The translations under genes were made by a program, and so were the position numbers. From Dyella subtropica (GTDB lineage: Bacteria > Pseudomonadota > Gammaproteobacteria > Xanthomonadales > Rhodanobacteraceae): a DNA stretch of 64,000 bases. The notes under the pieces were generated by a model. It did not search any database, was not told where the DNA came from, and was given only the letters and a program-made list of their open reading frames with translations. The stretch lies in the NCBI RefSeq assembly GCF_026283965.1, contig NZ_JAPDPD010000015.1, positions 62,001-126,000 of the forward strand. Reading direction: 5' to 3'. Every line of letters begins with the position of its first letter. The first letter of the stretch is position 1. This document shows positions 1 through 7,871 of this stretch, piece after piece.

Positions 1-1695
1 AAGAAATGCACGCATTTCAGGATCACGCTCGTCGCCGTATTCTGCCCGGCGCAGGTCTCGCCGGTAGCCTTCAGTATGCTCCAGAAACGTGACGAAATTG
101 CTTTGTCCGACGAGCTCTATGCCCGCCTGCAAGCGTTTGCTGTAGTGCGTTAACGTGGATAAAACCATAAAGCCGCCATAGGAGCCGCCAAACACTCCAA
201 CGCGCTTAGCATCGAGTTCTCGGCGCGTGCCGACCCAATCGAGCAATGCGCCAATGTCTTTGACCGCATCCTCCCGCTTGAAGCCGTTGTCGAGCCCCAG
301 ATAAGTTTTGCCGTAGCCGGTCGAGCCGCGTACGTTTGGCATGATCACCGCCACGCCCAGTTCGTTCACCCAGAACGCTATTTGGGCGTTGAACAATGGC
401 CGGGCCTGATCCTCCGGGCCACCGTGGATCTGAATAATGACTGGGAAAGGCCCTTTGCCCGGAGGGCGATAGTAGAAGGCGGGAATGCGGCGCGGCTTGC
501 CTGCTACTTGGTCGAAAGTCGGAAAGTGTTCGAGCGAGGGCTCGACAAAGCGACTGGCATCGAGGCCGCCGACCTCGCTTGACGTCCAGCGCTCCAGCAC
601 CGGATGGGCCAGGTCGATGGCATAGAAGTCACCAGGCGACACGGCGGACATGAAAGTGAAGCCCAGCCGCTTGCTATCGGCGCTGAACGCCATCGAATCC
701 ACTTGCCCGCTCTTTAGTGCTGGCAACGCGACTTCGTGGCCCGACTTAAGATCGATCAAATGCAAAACATCAATGCCATCCTGATTAGCTGCGAATGCAA
801 GGTATTGGCCATTTTTCGATAACGTAAAACCCTCAATGTCCCACGGGATATTCGCAGTAAGGCGCTGCATGAATACAGTTGCGAGATCACGATAGTGCAA
901 CTCGGCGAATTCGCCGGTTTCGTTCGATATGTAGTAAATGCCCTTGCCGTCACGCGAGAACTTCATCTCGTTATAGGCTGTCTTGTGCCCGGCATCGCCG
1001 ATTCCCGTCATCGCACCGCTGGCGATATTCACAAGGTACGGGTGCGACTCTTCATCTGAAAGATACTGGCGCACCAGCAGTCGGGAGTCGTCCGGCGACC
1101 AGTCAAACACGTCCCAGGTGCCGCTGCGCTCCACAACGGCCTTGCTGGGTTTGCCGTCCAGTCCGACGATATGCACATCGCTATCGTTGCCGTTGCGCCG
1201 CGTGGTATCGAATGCTATGAGATCGCCACGATTGGACCAGACAGGGCCCTCGTTGCGTGACTTCCCATCGGTAAGCAATTGCGTCGCCCGCGTATCCAGG
1301 TCGAAGTAATAGATCTGGAAGAACTCCGCTCCTCCGATATCTTTGACAAACGCGAAGCCGTTACGCGATGGATTCACGGTAACGCTGCCCACCGGATCGG
1401 TGTAGAAGGTCAACTGCTGACGCGCATCACCAGGATGGTTAACCCAGTGCGCCTGGTAAGTGTCGCCAAAACGTGTGGAAATAATCGCGCCTTGCCCATT
1501 GGCAAGCCAGCCATCGAAATCCGCCCGCCGAATACCCTGATATCGCAGTAACCGATCGCCTAGCTCAACGGGAATCTCAGGAATACCCTCGGTAATGCAG
1601 TTTCCTTTTTCAACACGCTGGGGATTCGACTGGGCGTGGATCTGATGGGGGGCGCATGAGGATAAAAGTGCCGCAACAAGCAACGCGTATTTCAT
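1..1695 (-). CDS. S9-family prolyl oligopeptidase-like peptidase, lipoprotein (3' end off window)
   Basis: Read directly from the minus strand: 565 in-frame codons run from an ATG at 1693-1695 to the left edge without a stop. The N-terminus is a short hydrophobic signal ending in LLSSC, a fair lipobox, so the mature protein is probably lipid-anchored in the cell envelope. The middle has repeated beta-propeller-like strands (for example WSPDDSRLLV, FSRDGKGIYY). The C-terminal part is an alpha/beta hydrolase with IHGGPE, an NVRGSTGYG motif, and the nucleophile Ser505 in GGSYGG, as in acylaminoacyl- and dipeptidyl-peptidases of family S9. The catalytic Asp and His lie outside the window. A GTGAGG ribosome site precedes the start. 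It is divergent from the MarR gene and may be under its control. Substrate unknown; family assignment is strong. Confidence 0.9.
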   Translation of the reverse strand, partial: MKYALLVAALLSSCAPHQIHAQSNPQRVEKGNCITEGIPEIPVELGDRLLRYQGIRRADFDGWLANGQGAIISTRFGDTYQAHWVNHPGDARQQLTFYTDPVGSVTVNPSRNGFAFVKDIGGAEFFQIYYFDLDTRATQLLTDGKSRNEGPVWSNRGDLIAFDTTRRNGNDSDVHIVGLDGKPSKAVVERSGTWDVFDWSPDDSRLLVRQYLSDEESHPYLVNIASGAMTGIGDAGHKTAYNEMKFSRDGKGIYYISNETGEFAELHYRDLATVFMQRLTANIPWDIEGFTLSKNGQYLAFAANQDGIDVLHLIDLKSGHEVALPALKSGQVDSMAFSADSKRLGFTFMSAVSPGDFYAIDLAHPVLERWTSSEVGGLDASRFVEPSLEHFPTFDQVAGKPRRIPAFYYRPPGKGPFPVIIQIHGGPEDQARPLFNAQIAFWVNELGVAVIMPNVRGSTGYGKTYLGLDNGFKREDAVKDIGALLDWVGTRRELDAKRVGVFGGSYGGFMVLSTLTHYSKRLQAGIELVGQSNFVTFLEHTEGYRRDLRRAEYGDERDPEMRAFL

Positions 1696-1767
1696 GGCAT
1701 GCCTCACTGTGAAGTGGGTGTTCTGCTATGAAGCAACTAGAACGGCGTTTTTTACTTGACAAGAATG

Positions 1768-1796
1768 AATTTACCTTGAAAATATCTCGATGTAAA
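1768..1796 (-). promoter_or_regulatory. Candidate sigma-70 promoter for the S9 peptidase gene
   Basis: On the minus strand TTTACA (1796-1791) and TAAATT (1773-1768) are separated by 17 nt, matching the -35/-10 consensus at 5 of 6 and 4 of 6 positions. It lies about 75 nt upstream of the peptidase ATG. The -35 box lies inside the palindrome at 1783-1800, so binding there should block transcription. Prediction by eye only. Confidence 0.4.
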
Positions 1797-1800
1797 GATA
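1783..1800. promoter_or_regulatory. Palindromic operator candidate in the MarR/S9 divergent region
   Basis: The 18-nt sequence TATCTCGATGTAAAGATA has 5-bp perfect outer arms and a further A-T pair near the centre. It resembles the TATCTTGA-TCAAGATA type palindrome bound by several MarR-family repressors (16 of 18 positions fit that pattern). It lies between the divergent peptidase and MarR genes, 36 nt before the MarR ATG, and covers the predicted -35 of the peptidase promoter. The likely ligand protein is the adjacent MarR regulator, giving autoregulation plus control of the peptidase. Confidence 0.5.
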
Positions 1801-1836
1801 CTTGCTGTTAACATAACTGACCGGGAAGCCGACGAT

Positions 1837-2352
1837 ATGCCGAAGCCCCCTATCCCGCCGGGCAAGGATCGGGTCGACCAACTGCTGCGCGATTGGCAGC
1901 GCGAACGCCCGGATCTGAATGCCACGGCCACGGCCATGGCCGTGGTTGGCCGCATCCTTAATCTGGGGCGTGTCCTGGAGGCCAGGGCTAACGACTCCCT
2001 CAAGACGGTGGGGATCCACTACACCGATCTCGACGTGCTGGCCACCTTGCGACGGTCGGGAACGCCTTACCGACTCACACCTACTGTTTTGCGGCAGTCG
2101 GTGTTGATTACCTCCGGCGCCATGACTGCTTGTCTTAACCGCTTGGAAAAAGCCGGCCTGGTCATTCGCAACCCCGAAAACAGCGATCGCCGCTCCTTGA
2201 CGGCAACGCTGACTCCCAAGGGGGTTGCACTGATCGATCGAGCAATCGTCGTGCGGTTTGCCGAAGCAGCGCAGGCCGTTTCCGAACTAAGTCGTACCGA
2301 ACAGTACGAACTGTCCAAACTGCTGCGAAAACTTGGTATGTCACTGAGCTGA
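1837..2352 (+). CDS. MarR-family transcriptional regulator
   Basis: 171-aa protein with the length and layout of MarR regulators: a helical N-terminal dimerisation part, then a winged helix-turn-helix. The recognition-helix region reads LITSGAMTACLNRLEKAGLV followed by the wing motif NPENSDRRSLTATLTPKG, which is diagnostic for the family (the D-x-R wing). A C-terminal helix completes the dimer interface. MarR proteins usually repress a neighbouring gene and their own gene until a small phenolic or oxidant ligand is bound. The divergent S9 peptidase with a palindrome in between is the obvious candidate target. The N-terminus is longer than in many MarR proteins, so a downstream start is possible, but the ATG at 1837 has a weak GGGAAG upstream. 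Ligand unknown. Confidence 0.9.
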   Translation: MPKPPIPPGKDRVDQLLRDWQRERPDLNATATAMAVVGRILNLGRVLEARANDSLKTVGIHYTDLDVLATLRRSGTPYRLTPTVLRQSVLITSGAMTACLNRLEKAGLVIRNPENSDRRSLTATLTPKGVALIDRAIVVRFAEAAQAVSELSRTEQYELSKLLRKLGMSLS

Positions 2353-3230
2353 CGGACCGCCGCTCGATTATTCTTGATGTGGATGCCGTGCCCACAGAGC
2401 ATGCATATCAGCCCGCGATTCGCTTTGTCACGGGTAGAAGGCTTCACGACGAATGGCGCAACGAGGGTGTTGAACTGCGTGCATGGTGATAGCAGATCCT
2501 CGCAGAAGCCGTGCTGACATAGATTGGCTTTGGTCATTGCATCATTCCCGACGGATAGCCTCACGGATTTCATGTCCCAATCGGACTACGAGGGTGTCTA
2601 CCCCTCCCCGAGGGGCCTGCGACGAACCATGGGATAACGAAGCCTAGAATTGAATCGTTGCCAATATGGTTCGAAGCCAGGAGCCTCCCGATGTCAGCGT
2701 CCCGCTCCGTTACCAGTAGCGGGAGAGTTCGATCGCGATCCCGCCCCTGCCCCCTCCTGCGCACCCGGGGTCCTAAGAGGATTCACAGCTGGCGGAGCAG
2801 CCCCACGGCAGTTGCCCTGGCCGGATCATCCAGCCCCACCCCTTGCCCCTTGGCCTATGTCGTCGTCGAGAGTCGCAATGCTCAGTTCTAGCGTAAGGCC
2901 GTGGCAGCGCTTGCACTTGCCTCCAGTGTCGCACAGGCAAGGCTTGTGATCGCGACGACCGAGCACTAGTGCATCTCCGACCGCCCCCCTGAGGGAGCCT
3001 GCGATTGGCTCGTTGAAGGCGAGTGCGTTTCAGGTGACATAGTGTTGCCGCCAGGAGTGGTGGTCAAGCTTTGACGCCACGTCATACCGAGCACACAGAC
3101 CACAACGATGACAATCAAAATCAGTACGCCAAGGCGTTCGTCGAACGCGCGTACGGGAAATGTCGCTCTGCGGGGCGCAGTAATCGTCGCGCCTCTGGTG
3201 ATAACAAAGTGTCGGGTACCTATCTTTCGA
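2353..3230. other. Stretch without a supported gene
   Basis: Several short open frames exist on both strands but none has a convincing ribosome site together with a protein-like sequence; most are rich in Arg, Ser and Pro, as expected of non-coding high-GC frames. Part of the 168-aa minus frame here runs antisense into the MarR gene. I see no RNA gene, repeat or mobile-element motif. It may hold decayed genes. Confidence 0.4.
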
Positions 3231-3452
3231 TTACGTCATGGGGTAAGGCATGCCTTGTCGTGTGCAAACTTCATCGACTAGGACAGCTAGCCAATCATCG
3301 TCTTCGTGATGGGCGTCATTAAAGGCGCTCGAGAAGATGCCGTCTGTCGACTGGAAGAATTTCATGTCACTGGAGTGGCGGACGCGGAGGATGGATATCG
3401 CAGCGTCAATGCGGCTCACAATGCTTCGCAACTCTTGCCTTGACTTGTTCAT
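3231..3452 (-). CDS. Small hypothetical protein (73 aa)
   Basis: ATG preceded by GAGGTGG at suitable distance. The predicted protein starts with a basic amphipathic helix (residues 1-25) and ends in a mixed acidic part (HHEDDDWLAVLVDEV). Amino acid use is protein-like, unlike neighbouring spurious frames. No family recognised, no signal peptide or membrane segment. It stands alone between gene-poor stretches, so no role can be inferred. It could still be a chance frame. Confidence 0.45.
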   Translation of the reverse strand: MNKSRQELRSIVSRIDAAISILRVRHSSDMKFFQSTDGIFSSAFNDAHHEDDDWLAVLVDEVCTRQGMPYPMT

Positions 3453-3854
3453 GGTTCCACCTCAATCACCAGATACGCTCTGGTTTGACCTGCAATATTG
3501 AGTCTTGAGCGACCGGTAACCCGAGGTAGCACGGGAGATCTCAGGATCATTTGAAGAGGAACTGCAGAGCTGAGGCGCCGAAGGTCGGTCGACCCCATAG
3601 CGCAAAGATCACTATGCTCGCGACACTGTTACTCCGCTGTAATCCCAAGCGTCGTTTGGGCGATTCCTATGCTGACCTTTGCCAAGGCCCTTTTCCGGAA
3701 CCGTCTGCAAAATGCTAGAGCGTCGCTCGGAGAACCCTGTCGTAACCCCGGCAATCTAGCTTCTCGACTGACCCCAACGATGGTGATGGCGAGACTCTTG
3801 CGGCAGTAGTAAGTTGTTAGTTCCAAGCAGCCATAAAGCACTTCGGAGGGTCTC
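3453..3854. other. Stretch without a supported gene
   Basis: No convincing coding frame. The 3' end carries the GGAGGG ribosome site of the following small gene. A minus-strand frame of 127 aa covers part of this stretch but continues antisense through the better-supported gene at 3855, so it was not accepted. No terminator or repeat was recognised. Confidence 0.4.
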
Positions 3855-4148
3855 ATGGCGTCGATCGAAACCCGCGTTATCGCGCTCGAACGAGAAGTCG
3901 ATACCCTGTCAGGGATTGCCTGGCGCTGTCGTGGTGCTATGGAGATGCAAGATGTCGTGGTCATCGAAATCCTTCGATCCCTTGCGCGGAATCCGCAGGT
4001 GAAAGCAGCCATGCAAGCGACTTTGGATCAGCAGATGCAGGCATTCCGTGGCACGGACAGGCGCGACCTTGGATTGGCCGATCAAGTAGCCCGAATGGCC
4101 GACGAGGCGATCTCACGGCTGGACGCTTACCGAAAGGCGATCGAGTAG
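3855..4148 (+). CDS. Small hypothetical protein, mostly helical (97 aa)
   Basis: The ATG has a strong GGAGGG ribosome site five nucleotides upstream. The sequence is rich in Ala, Glu, Arg and Leu and is predicted to be nearly all alpha-helical, with heptad-like spacing at residues 5-25 and 75-95, so a short coiled coil is possible. There is no signal peptide or transmembrane segment. I do not recognise the family. The flanks are gene-poor, and the gene has no clear operon partner. Confidence 0.6.
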   Translation: MASIETRVIALEREVDTLSGIAWRCRGAMEMQDVVVIEILRSLARNPQVKAAMQATLDQQMQAFRGTDRRDLGLADQVARMADEAISRLDAYRKAIE

Positions 4149-4545
4149 CCACCTCCGCCGCTCGGTCCGTGACACGGGTATCCAACCGGACGGCGCATGA
4201 CAACCTCGCCTGGGTGGTTCGGCACGACGGTGAATAGCGAGACAGGCAGGGCTACCTCAGCGACCCGCTCTGGCGCATCGGTTATTGGAGTGGGCCGGGC
4301 ATGATCAGTCCCAGCCAGCCAGGGTCCATCGCATAGCCCACGCATGGGTAGATCATGGCGCTGCTTAGCAATAGGCACACAGATAGAGATGCCCCCCCAT
4401 CACCATAGTGATAAGCAAGACGCCTACTCACAGAGACCAAAAGAGAGCCTACATGGGTTCAGGTCGCTTGGAACGGTCAGCGCTCCCTAGCATCGTGTGC
4501 TGCGATATCTCGATATCACAGCAATGAAGCTATTGCTGACGAATT
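4149..4545. other. Stretch without a supported gene
   Basis: Intergenic sequence between a plus-strand small gene and the 3' end of a minus-strand gene. A tract of seven C at about 4391 and an AT-richer part follow, but no hairpin with a U-run and no coding frame were convincing. Confidence 0.4.
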
Positions 4546-5325
4546 TCACTTTCGCTTGAGTTCGTAGAGCTCATCCCAGCGAAGGGATCGGTAGTCGAAG
4601 CCAGCGGGTAACTCCGGTTTGATGATCTGGAAATACGGCGAGATATCGAAGTCGCGCGGCGCATACAGGCTACTGTTTCGGATGTGCAAAATCTCTGCAC
4701 AACAGGCATCTCCCCCGGGATGTTCTTCTGGTATGTATTCAATATCGGGAAGGATCGGGTAGCGGATGTTTTGAAATAGCGTTGCAATCAGGCTCGAGCA
4801 GATCGCCTTGGTGGGCTCGCCACTGCCCAGCGCAATCATCCGCCGGCGCCAGTGCGTCGGAACGGGTGGGGTTGGAAGCAGGTAGCGCGCAAGATCGAAA
4901 AGATTCCTCAGATCATAGGTCTGTCCAACGTGAGTCAGGGCATCGGCGATCAGTCGCTGCACATCGTCAGGCGCCAGGCCAAGCGGGCGGCAGATGGGCG
5001 TATGTACATGCTCGTACTTTGTCAGAGGTACCAAGCGCACACCCTCCTGCATGTCGGCCTCGATCAACATCGGCAGGTCGTGCCCCGTTTTTTGACGTGC
5101 TTCGGCGTCAAGATAAAGGGCTGCATGCGACCAGGTCGACTGAGTAAGGTACTTGATCGCCACGCTGACTCTCGAGGATCCTTCGATCAGCAAGACGTCA
5201 CCGGGCAGCAACGTCGATGCCATGTGTCGTGCAGGCATCATGGCTACAGGTGCGTAGTGTTTCAACGGCTTTCTGAGATAACGAGCAAGTGGACGTCCGA
5301 ATAGCCGCAGCAGATAGGCGAGCAC
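4546..5325 (-). CDS. YiiX/YebB-like permuted NlpC/P60 (papain-fold) hydrolase
   Basis: The region LLPGDVLLIEG...STWSHAALYLD is the hallmark of the YiiX/YebB-type NlpC/P60 superfamily: a Gly-Asp turn followed by the catalytic His in a SHAALY motif, with the Cys of AICSSLIA towards the C-terminus, the permuted order for this branch. Such proteins are thought to be amidases, peptidases or acyltransferases; the substrate here is unknown. No clear signal peptide. Start choice: the open frame reaches upstream to a TTG at 5475 and an ATG at 5442 without ribosome sites; the GTG at 5325 has AAGGGG six nucleotides upstream and gives a 259-aa protein starting just before the conserved part, so I prefer it. 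The start is uncertain; the family call is good. Confidence 0.75.
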   Translation of the reverse strand: MLAYLLRLFGRPLARYLRKPLKHYAPVAMMPARHMASTLLPGDVLLIEGSSRVSVAIKYLTQSTWSHAALYLDAEARQKTGHDLPMLIEADMQEGVRLVPLTKYEHVHTPICRPLGLAPDDVQRLIADALTHVGQTYDLRNLFDLARYLLPTPPVPTHWRRRMIALGSGEPTKAICSSLIATLFQNIRYPILPDIEYIPEEHPGGDACCAEILHIRNSSLYAPRDFDISPYFQIIKPELPAGFDYRSLRWDELYELKRK

Positions 5326-5534
5326 GGGGAACCCCTTGAACTTTGGCTGATCACAACCCGATGCGCTTCCCAAGCGCACACCATCGACTGGTTGTAGCGA
5401 CACCGGCCGGACCGGCCGGCACGAGATCCACGAATCATGCATGTATAATTTGATGGTACTGTACGCGCTCGTCAATTACTGGCGAACGGCGCCATAGCTT
5501 TGACCGCTGTGCGTGAAGAAGGGACTCGTCTGCC

Positions 5535-5684
5535 ATGATTGCGCTCTGTATTGCACTGTTCCGCGGGAACTGGCTCAACCCGCAGTCGCGATGGTGGGCT
5601 TGGTTCGCCATTGCGATAATAGTGATCGGGTGGTTTGTCGCGTTCTGGCCGGTGATTCGCAATCGGCTTCGGCATCGCCGATAG
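5535..5684 (+). CDS. Small single-pass membrane protein (49 aa)
   Basis: An ATG with GAAGAAGGGA about 11 nt upstream opens a 49-codon frame. The product has a Trp-rich hydrophobic segment (residues about 20-40, WWAWFAIAIIVIGWFVAFW) followed by a very basic tail (RNRLRHRR), which fits a single transmembrane helix with a cytoplasmic C-terminus under the positive-inside rule. No family recognised. It is too short for most gene callers. Supported by composition and start signal only. Confidence 0.5.
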   Translation: MIALCIALFRGNWLNPQSRWWAWFAIAIIVIGWFVAFWPVIRNRLRHRR

Positions 5685-5783
5685 GTCATCGGCCCTTTCA
5701 GTAGACGCTCGACTAGGAGAGCCCAATCATCTCGCGGGCAGCGGGCTACGCTTCACTCAACGGACAAGATGGGGAGTTCACGC

Positions 5784-5924
5784 ATGGCGTGTGTTGTCCA
5801 GACGTTCGTCGAAGAAGGTATTTCGTACCGCTTTGAGGGATCCACGGTGAAGATCCATGGCAACCTCATGGGGAAGGGAATCTATGGCGGATCGATCAGT
5901 TTGTGGGTCGGATCGTATTCGTGA
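5784..5924 (+). CDS. Possible small protein (46 aa)
   Basis: A GGGGAG sequence precedes an ATG that opens a 46-codon frame. The product looks like a short beta-strand-rich polypeptide (Gly, Val, Ser, Tyr rich). It follows the small membrane protein on the same strand. No family recognised; it may be a gene remnant or chance frame. Confidence 0.3.
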   Translation: MACVVQTFVEEGISYRFEGSTVKIHGNLMGKGIYGGSISLWVGSYS

Positions 5925-6051
5925 TCGCTGTCGCAGGCGCCATCGGCGGCGAAATGACTTAGGCTGAGAAAGGGGGCGCCTTGGTGACATCGATTTACAC
6001 ATAAGTAACTCCATGGCGCGCATGCTCATCGGGTAAATGCAGGTGCGTGCC

Positions 6052-6225
6052 ATGTGGATATGCAAGCAGTGTGGCGAGACGCTGGATGCTGATACCGCCC
6101 CTCCAAACGTCGATGAGCAAGGCTTCTTCTTCATCTGCCCGAGCTGCGGTAAGCGGAACGTTCTGAAGAACGTTGGTGGCAAAGGTGAGGACGACGGTAT
6201 CGTTCTGGCACAGCTCGACTCGTAG
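6052..6225 (+). CDS. Small zinc-ribbon protein (57 aa)
   Basis: The sequence contains two CxxC knuckles, Cys4/Cys7 (CKQC) and Cys29/Cys32 (CPSC), separated by 21 residues: a classic four-Cys zinc ribbon. GCAGGTG precedes the chosen ATG; an in-frame ATG five codons upstream at 6037 is possible but has a poorer context. Zinc ribbons of this size may bind nucleic acid or act as structural or adaptor proteins; no specific function can be given. The C-terminus is acidic and polar. Confidence 0.6.
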   Translation: MWICKQCGETLDADTAPPNVDEQGFFFICPSCGKRNVLKNVGGKGEDDGIVLAQLDS

Positions 6226-6560
6226 GTCGACCATCACTCCACCCCGCCACGCTTGACAGTGAGATTGATGATATCGGCGCTACCGGAAGCTGCTTGGCTC
6301 CGCGGCTATTATTACCTCGTTGCCCTGGGATGAGATGCCAATCCTAGAGTCGTGTGCGGGATGGTCGTGCACACCAATGGAGCTCGCTGGTGGCGCCTAG
6401 GCTTCGAGGGACTGGAGAACACCAACGCGCCGTCCCCGGACAAGTGATCGCTACCGACCGGAAGCGGTCTCTCCCCTACCCTCGATAACTGTCTCTAATC
6501 GCCTTGCCATCTTCAGCTTCCGGCCATGAAGGCGTCATGCGCGCACCATTGCACAGACAT
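6226..6560. other. Stretch without a supported gene
   Basis: Intergenic sequence between the zinc-ribbon gene and the 3' end of the truncated pirin gene. It could contain the lost C-terminal coding part of that pirin, but translation in the three minus-strand frames gives no cupin-like continuation. No hairpin terminator was seen. Confidence 0.4.
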
Positions 6561-7025
6561 TTAGGGGGGGCAGCCGTCCTTGATGTTGTAGACCAAGAAG
6601 TCCGCCTCGGTCTGCAGCGGCTGCTTGCCGTAGTTCTCCCAGCGCGGCGTTCCACCGCGCTGACGGGGAAGCAACCAGATCTGGAACAACTTGAGGGAGG
6701 TCTCACCGCGATTGTGTTCGGAATGACTGATGCCTGTCCCGGCGCTCATGACTTGAACGTCACCTGCGACGGTGCGGCCGACGTTGCTTGTGCTGTCCTC
6801 GTGCGTGACAACACCTTGCCGGACATACGTGATGATCTCCATGTCGGTATGGGAGTGACGGCCAAACCCCGTGCCCGGCGCGATCTCGTCATCGTTCCAC
6901 ACCACCAGAGCGCCAAGCGGACCATTGGCAGGGTTACCGTCAGCGGTAACTACAAAATGGTGGCGCGCGTTGAGCCAACCGTGATGGCTGACATCGAGTG
7001 TTTCTTTGGATCTGAGTTGCAGCAT
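6561..7025 (-). CDS. Pirin-family protein, N-terminal cupin only (C-terminally truncated)
   Basis: Strong match to the N-terminal cupin of pirin/YhhW proteins: HHGWLNARHHF near the start, WNDDEIAPGTGFGRHSHTDMEI, GTGISHSEHN and FQIWLLP. His57, His59, His101 and Glu103 coincide in spacing with the four metal ligands of pirins. Pirins are iron-binding bicupins, some with quercetinase activity or a redox-sensing role. Usual bacterial length is about 230-290 aa; this frame stops at 154, so the second cupin is missing. The stop follows a run of seven C, but shifting frame by one there does not restore cupin sequence, so a real deletion is more likely than a sequencing error. AGGGAAT precedes the ATG. 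It may be a functional mini-pirin or a decaying gene. Confidence 0.75.
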   Translation of the reverse strand: MLQLRSKETLDVSHHGWLNARHHFVVTADGNPANGPLGALVVWNDDEIAPGTGFGRHSHTDMEIITYVRQGVVTHEDSTSNVGRTVAGDVQVMSAGTGISHSEHNRGETSLKLFQIWLLPRQRGGTPRWENYGKQPLQTEADFLVYNIKDGCPP

Positions 7026-7227
7026 GGCTATTCCCTGATGCCGAGTACGGCGGCTGTTCGCTTCGGGAATAGTTATGGAGCTAAAACGCGGACACGATTA
7101 GTCAGACCATCACGGACAGGCTGTCCTATTCGGTGAACGCCGCCCTCCTCTGGCATGGCTATCGATCAGCGGATCTGGCGGCCCAAAGCTGCGGTCTCGT
7201 TAGATGGCTTTCGAGAATGATCGGTGG

Positions 7228-7866
7228 CTACGGCGGTGCGCCTAGCGGCCCATCCAGGATATCGATGATGCCGCGACGGGCCGCGACGACAACGGCCTGA
7301 GTACGATCACGCGCACCCAATTTGGAGAGAATGTTGCTTACATGGGACTTTGCGGTCTCTTCGCTGACATGTATGCGATGGGCGATCTCTTTATTGGAAA
7401 ATCCCTGCGCCACGAGCCTGAGCACTTCCACCTCTCTGCCACTAAGCGCGTCATCCATCATATGCGCCGCAATGATGCCGGCGACTTCACTGGGAAGGTA
7501 GTGTTTCCCCGCGTGGAGTTGGCGAATAGTGTTCAGCAGGTCTGCCCGCAACATATTTTTTAGCAGGTAAGCCGACGCGCCCAACTTCATCGCCCTGATA
7601 ACCTGCGCGTCACCGCTGTAGTTCGTCAGAACGACGATGCGTGCTCCGGGAAACTCGCTTGCGATCGCGCGTATGGCCTCCTCGCCGCTCATTCTGGGCA
7701 TCTGCAGATCCATCAGAGTGATGTCGGGGCGATGCTCGCGAAACTTTTCAACCGCCTCGGCACCACTCGAAGCCTCCGCCACGATGCACATGTCATCCTG
7801 GGCGGCGATAACCGCCGCGATCCCTTCGCGTAGTAGAGGGTGATCGTCGACCATCAGTATGCGCAT
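7228..7866 (-). CDS. NarL/LuxR-type response regulator
   Basis: Two-domain regulator of 212 aa. The receiver domain starts MRILMVDDHPLLREG, with the acidic pair Asp-Asp and the phospho-acceptor Asp53 in TLMDLQMP; conserved Thr (VVLTNYS) and Lys (YLLKN) complete the site. The C-terminal LuxR helix-turn-helix reads LSGREVEVLRLVAQGFSNKEIA...HVSNILSKLGARDR. The frame opens at an ATG at 7887, inside the kinase gene; I prefer the third ATG, nine nucleotides after GAGAGG. The gene overlaps or abuts the kinase stop at 7872, so the two are co-transcribed and form a cognate pair. Output genes are unknown; the palindrome upstream of the kinase is a candidate site. Confidence 0.92.
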   Translation of the reverse strand: MRILMVDDHPLLREGIAAVIAAQDDMCIVAEASSGAEAVEKFREHRPDITLMDLQMPRMSGEEAIRAIASEFPGARIVVLTNYSGDAQVIRAMKLGASAYLLKNMLRADLLNTIRQLHAGKHYLPSEVAGIIAAHMMDDALSGREVEVLRLVAQGFSNKEIAHRIHVSEETAKSHVSNILSKLGARDRTQAVVVAARRGIIDILDGPLGAPP

Positions 7867-7871
7867 GTTCG

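Noticed and set aside
2067-2573. 168-codon minus-strand frame with a few Cys residues
   Set aside because: More than half is antisense to the MarR gene, and the free part has no family pattern.
3629-4012. 127-codon minus-strand frame
   Set aside because: Overlaps antisense with the 97-aa gene that has a strong ribosome site; composition rich in Arg and Ser.
6504-7136. 210-codon plus-strand frame
   Set aside because: Antisense to the pirin gene, whose family motifs and metal ligands are clear on the minus strand.
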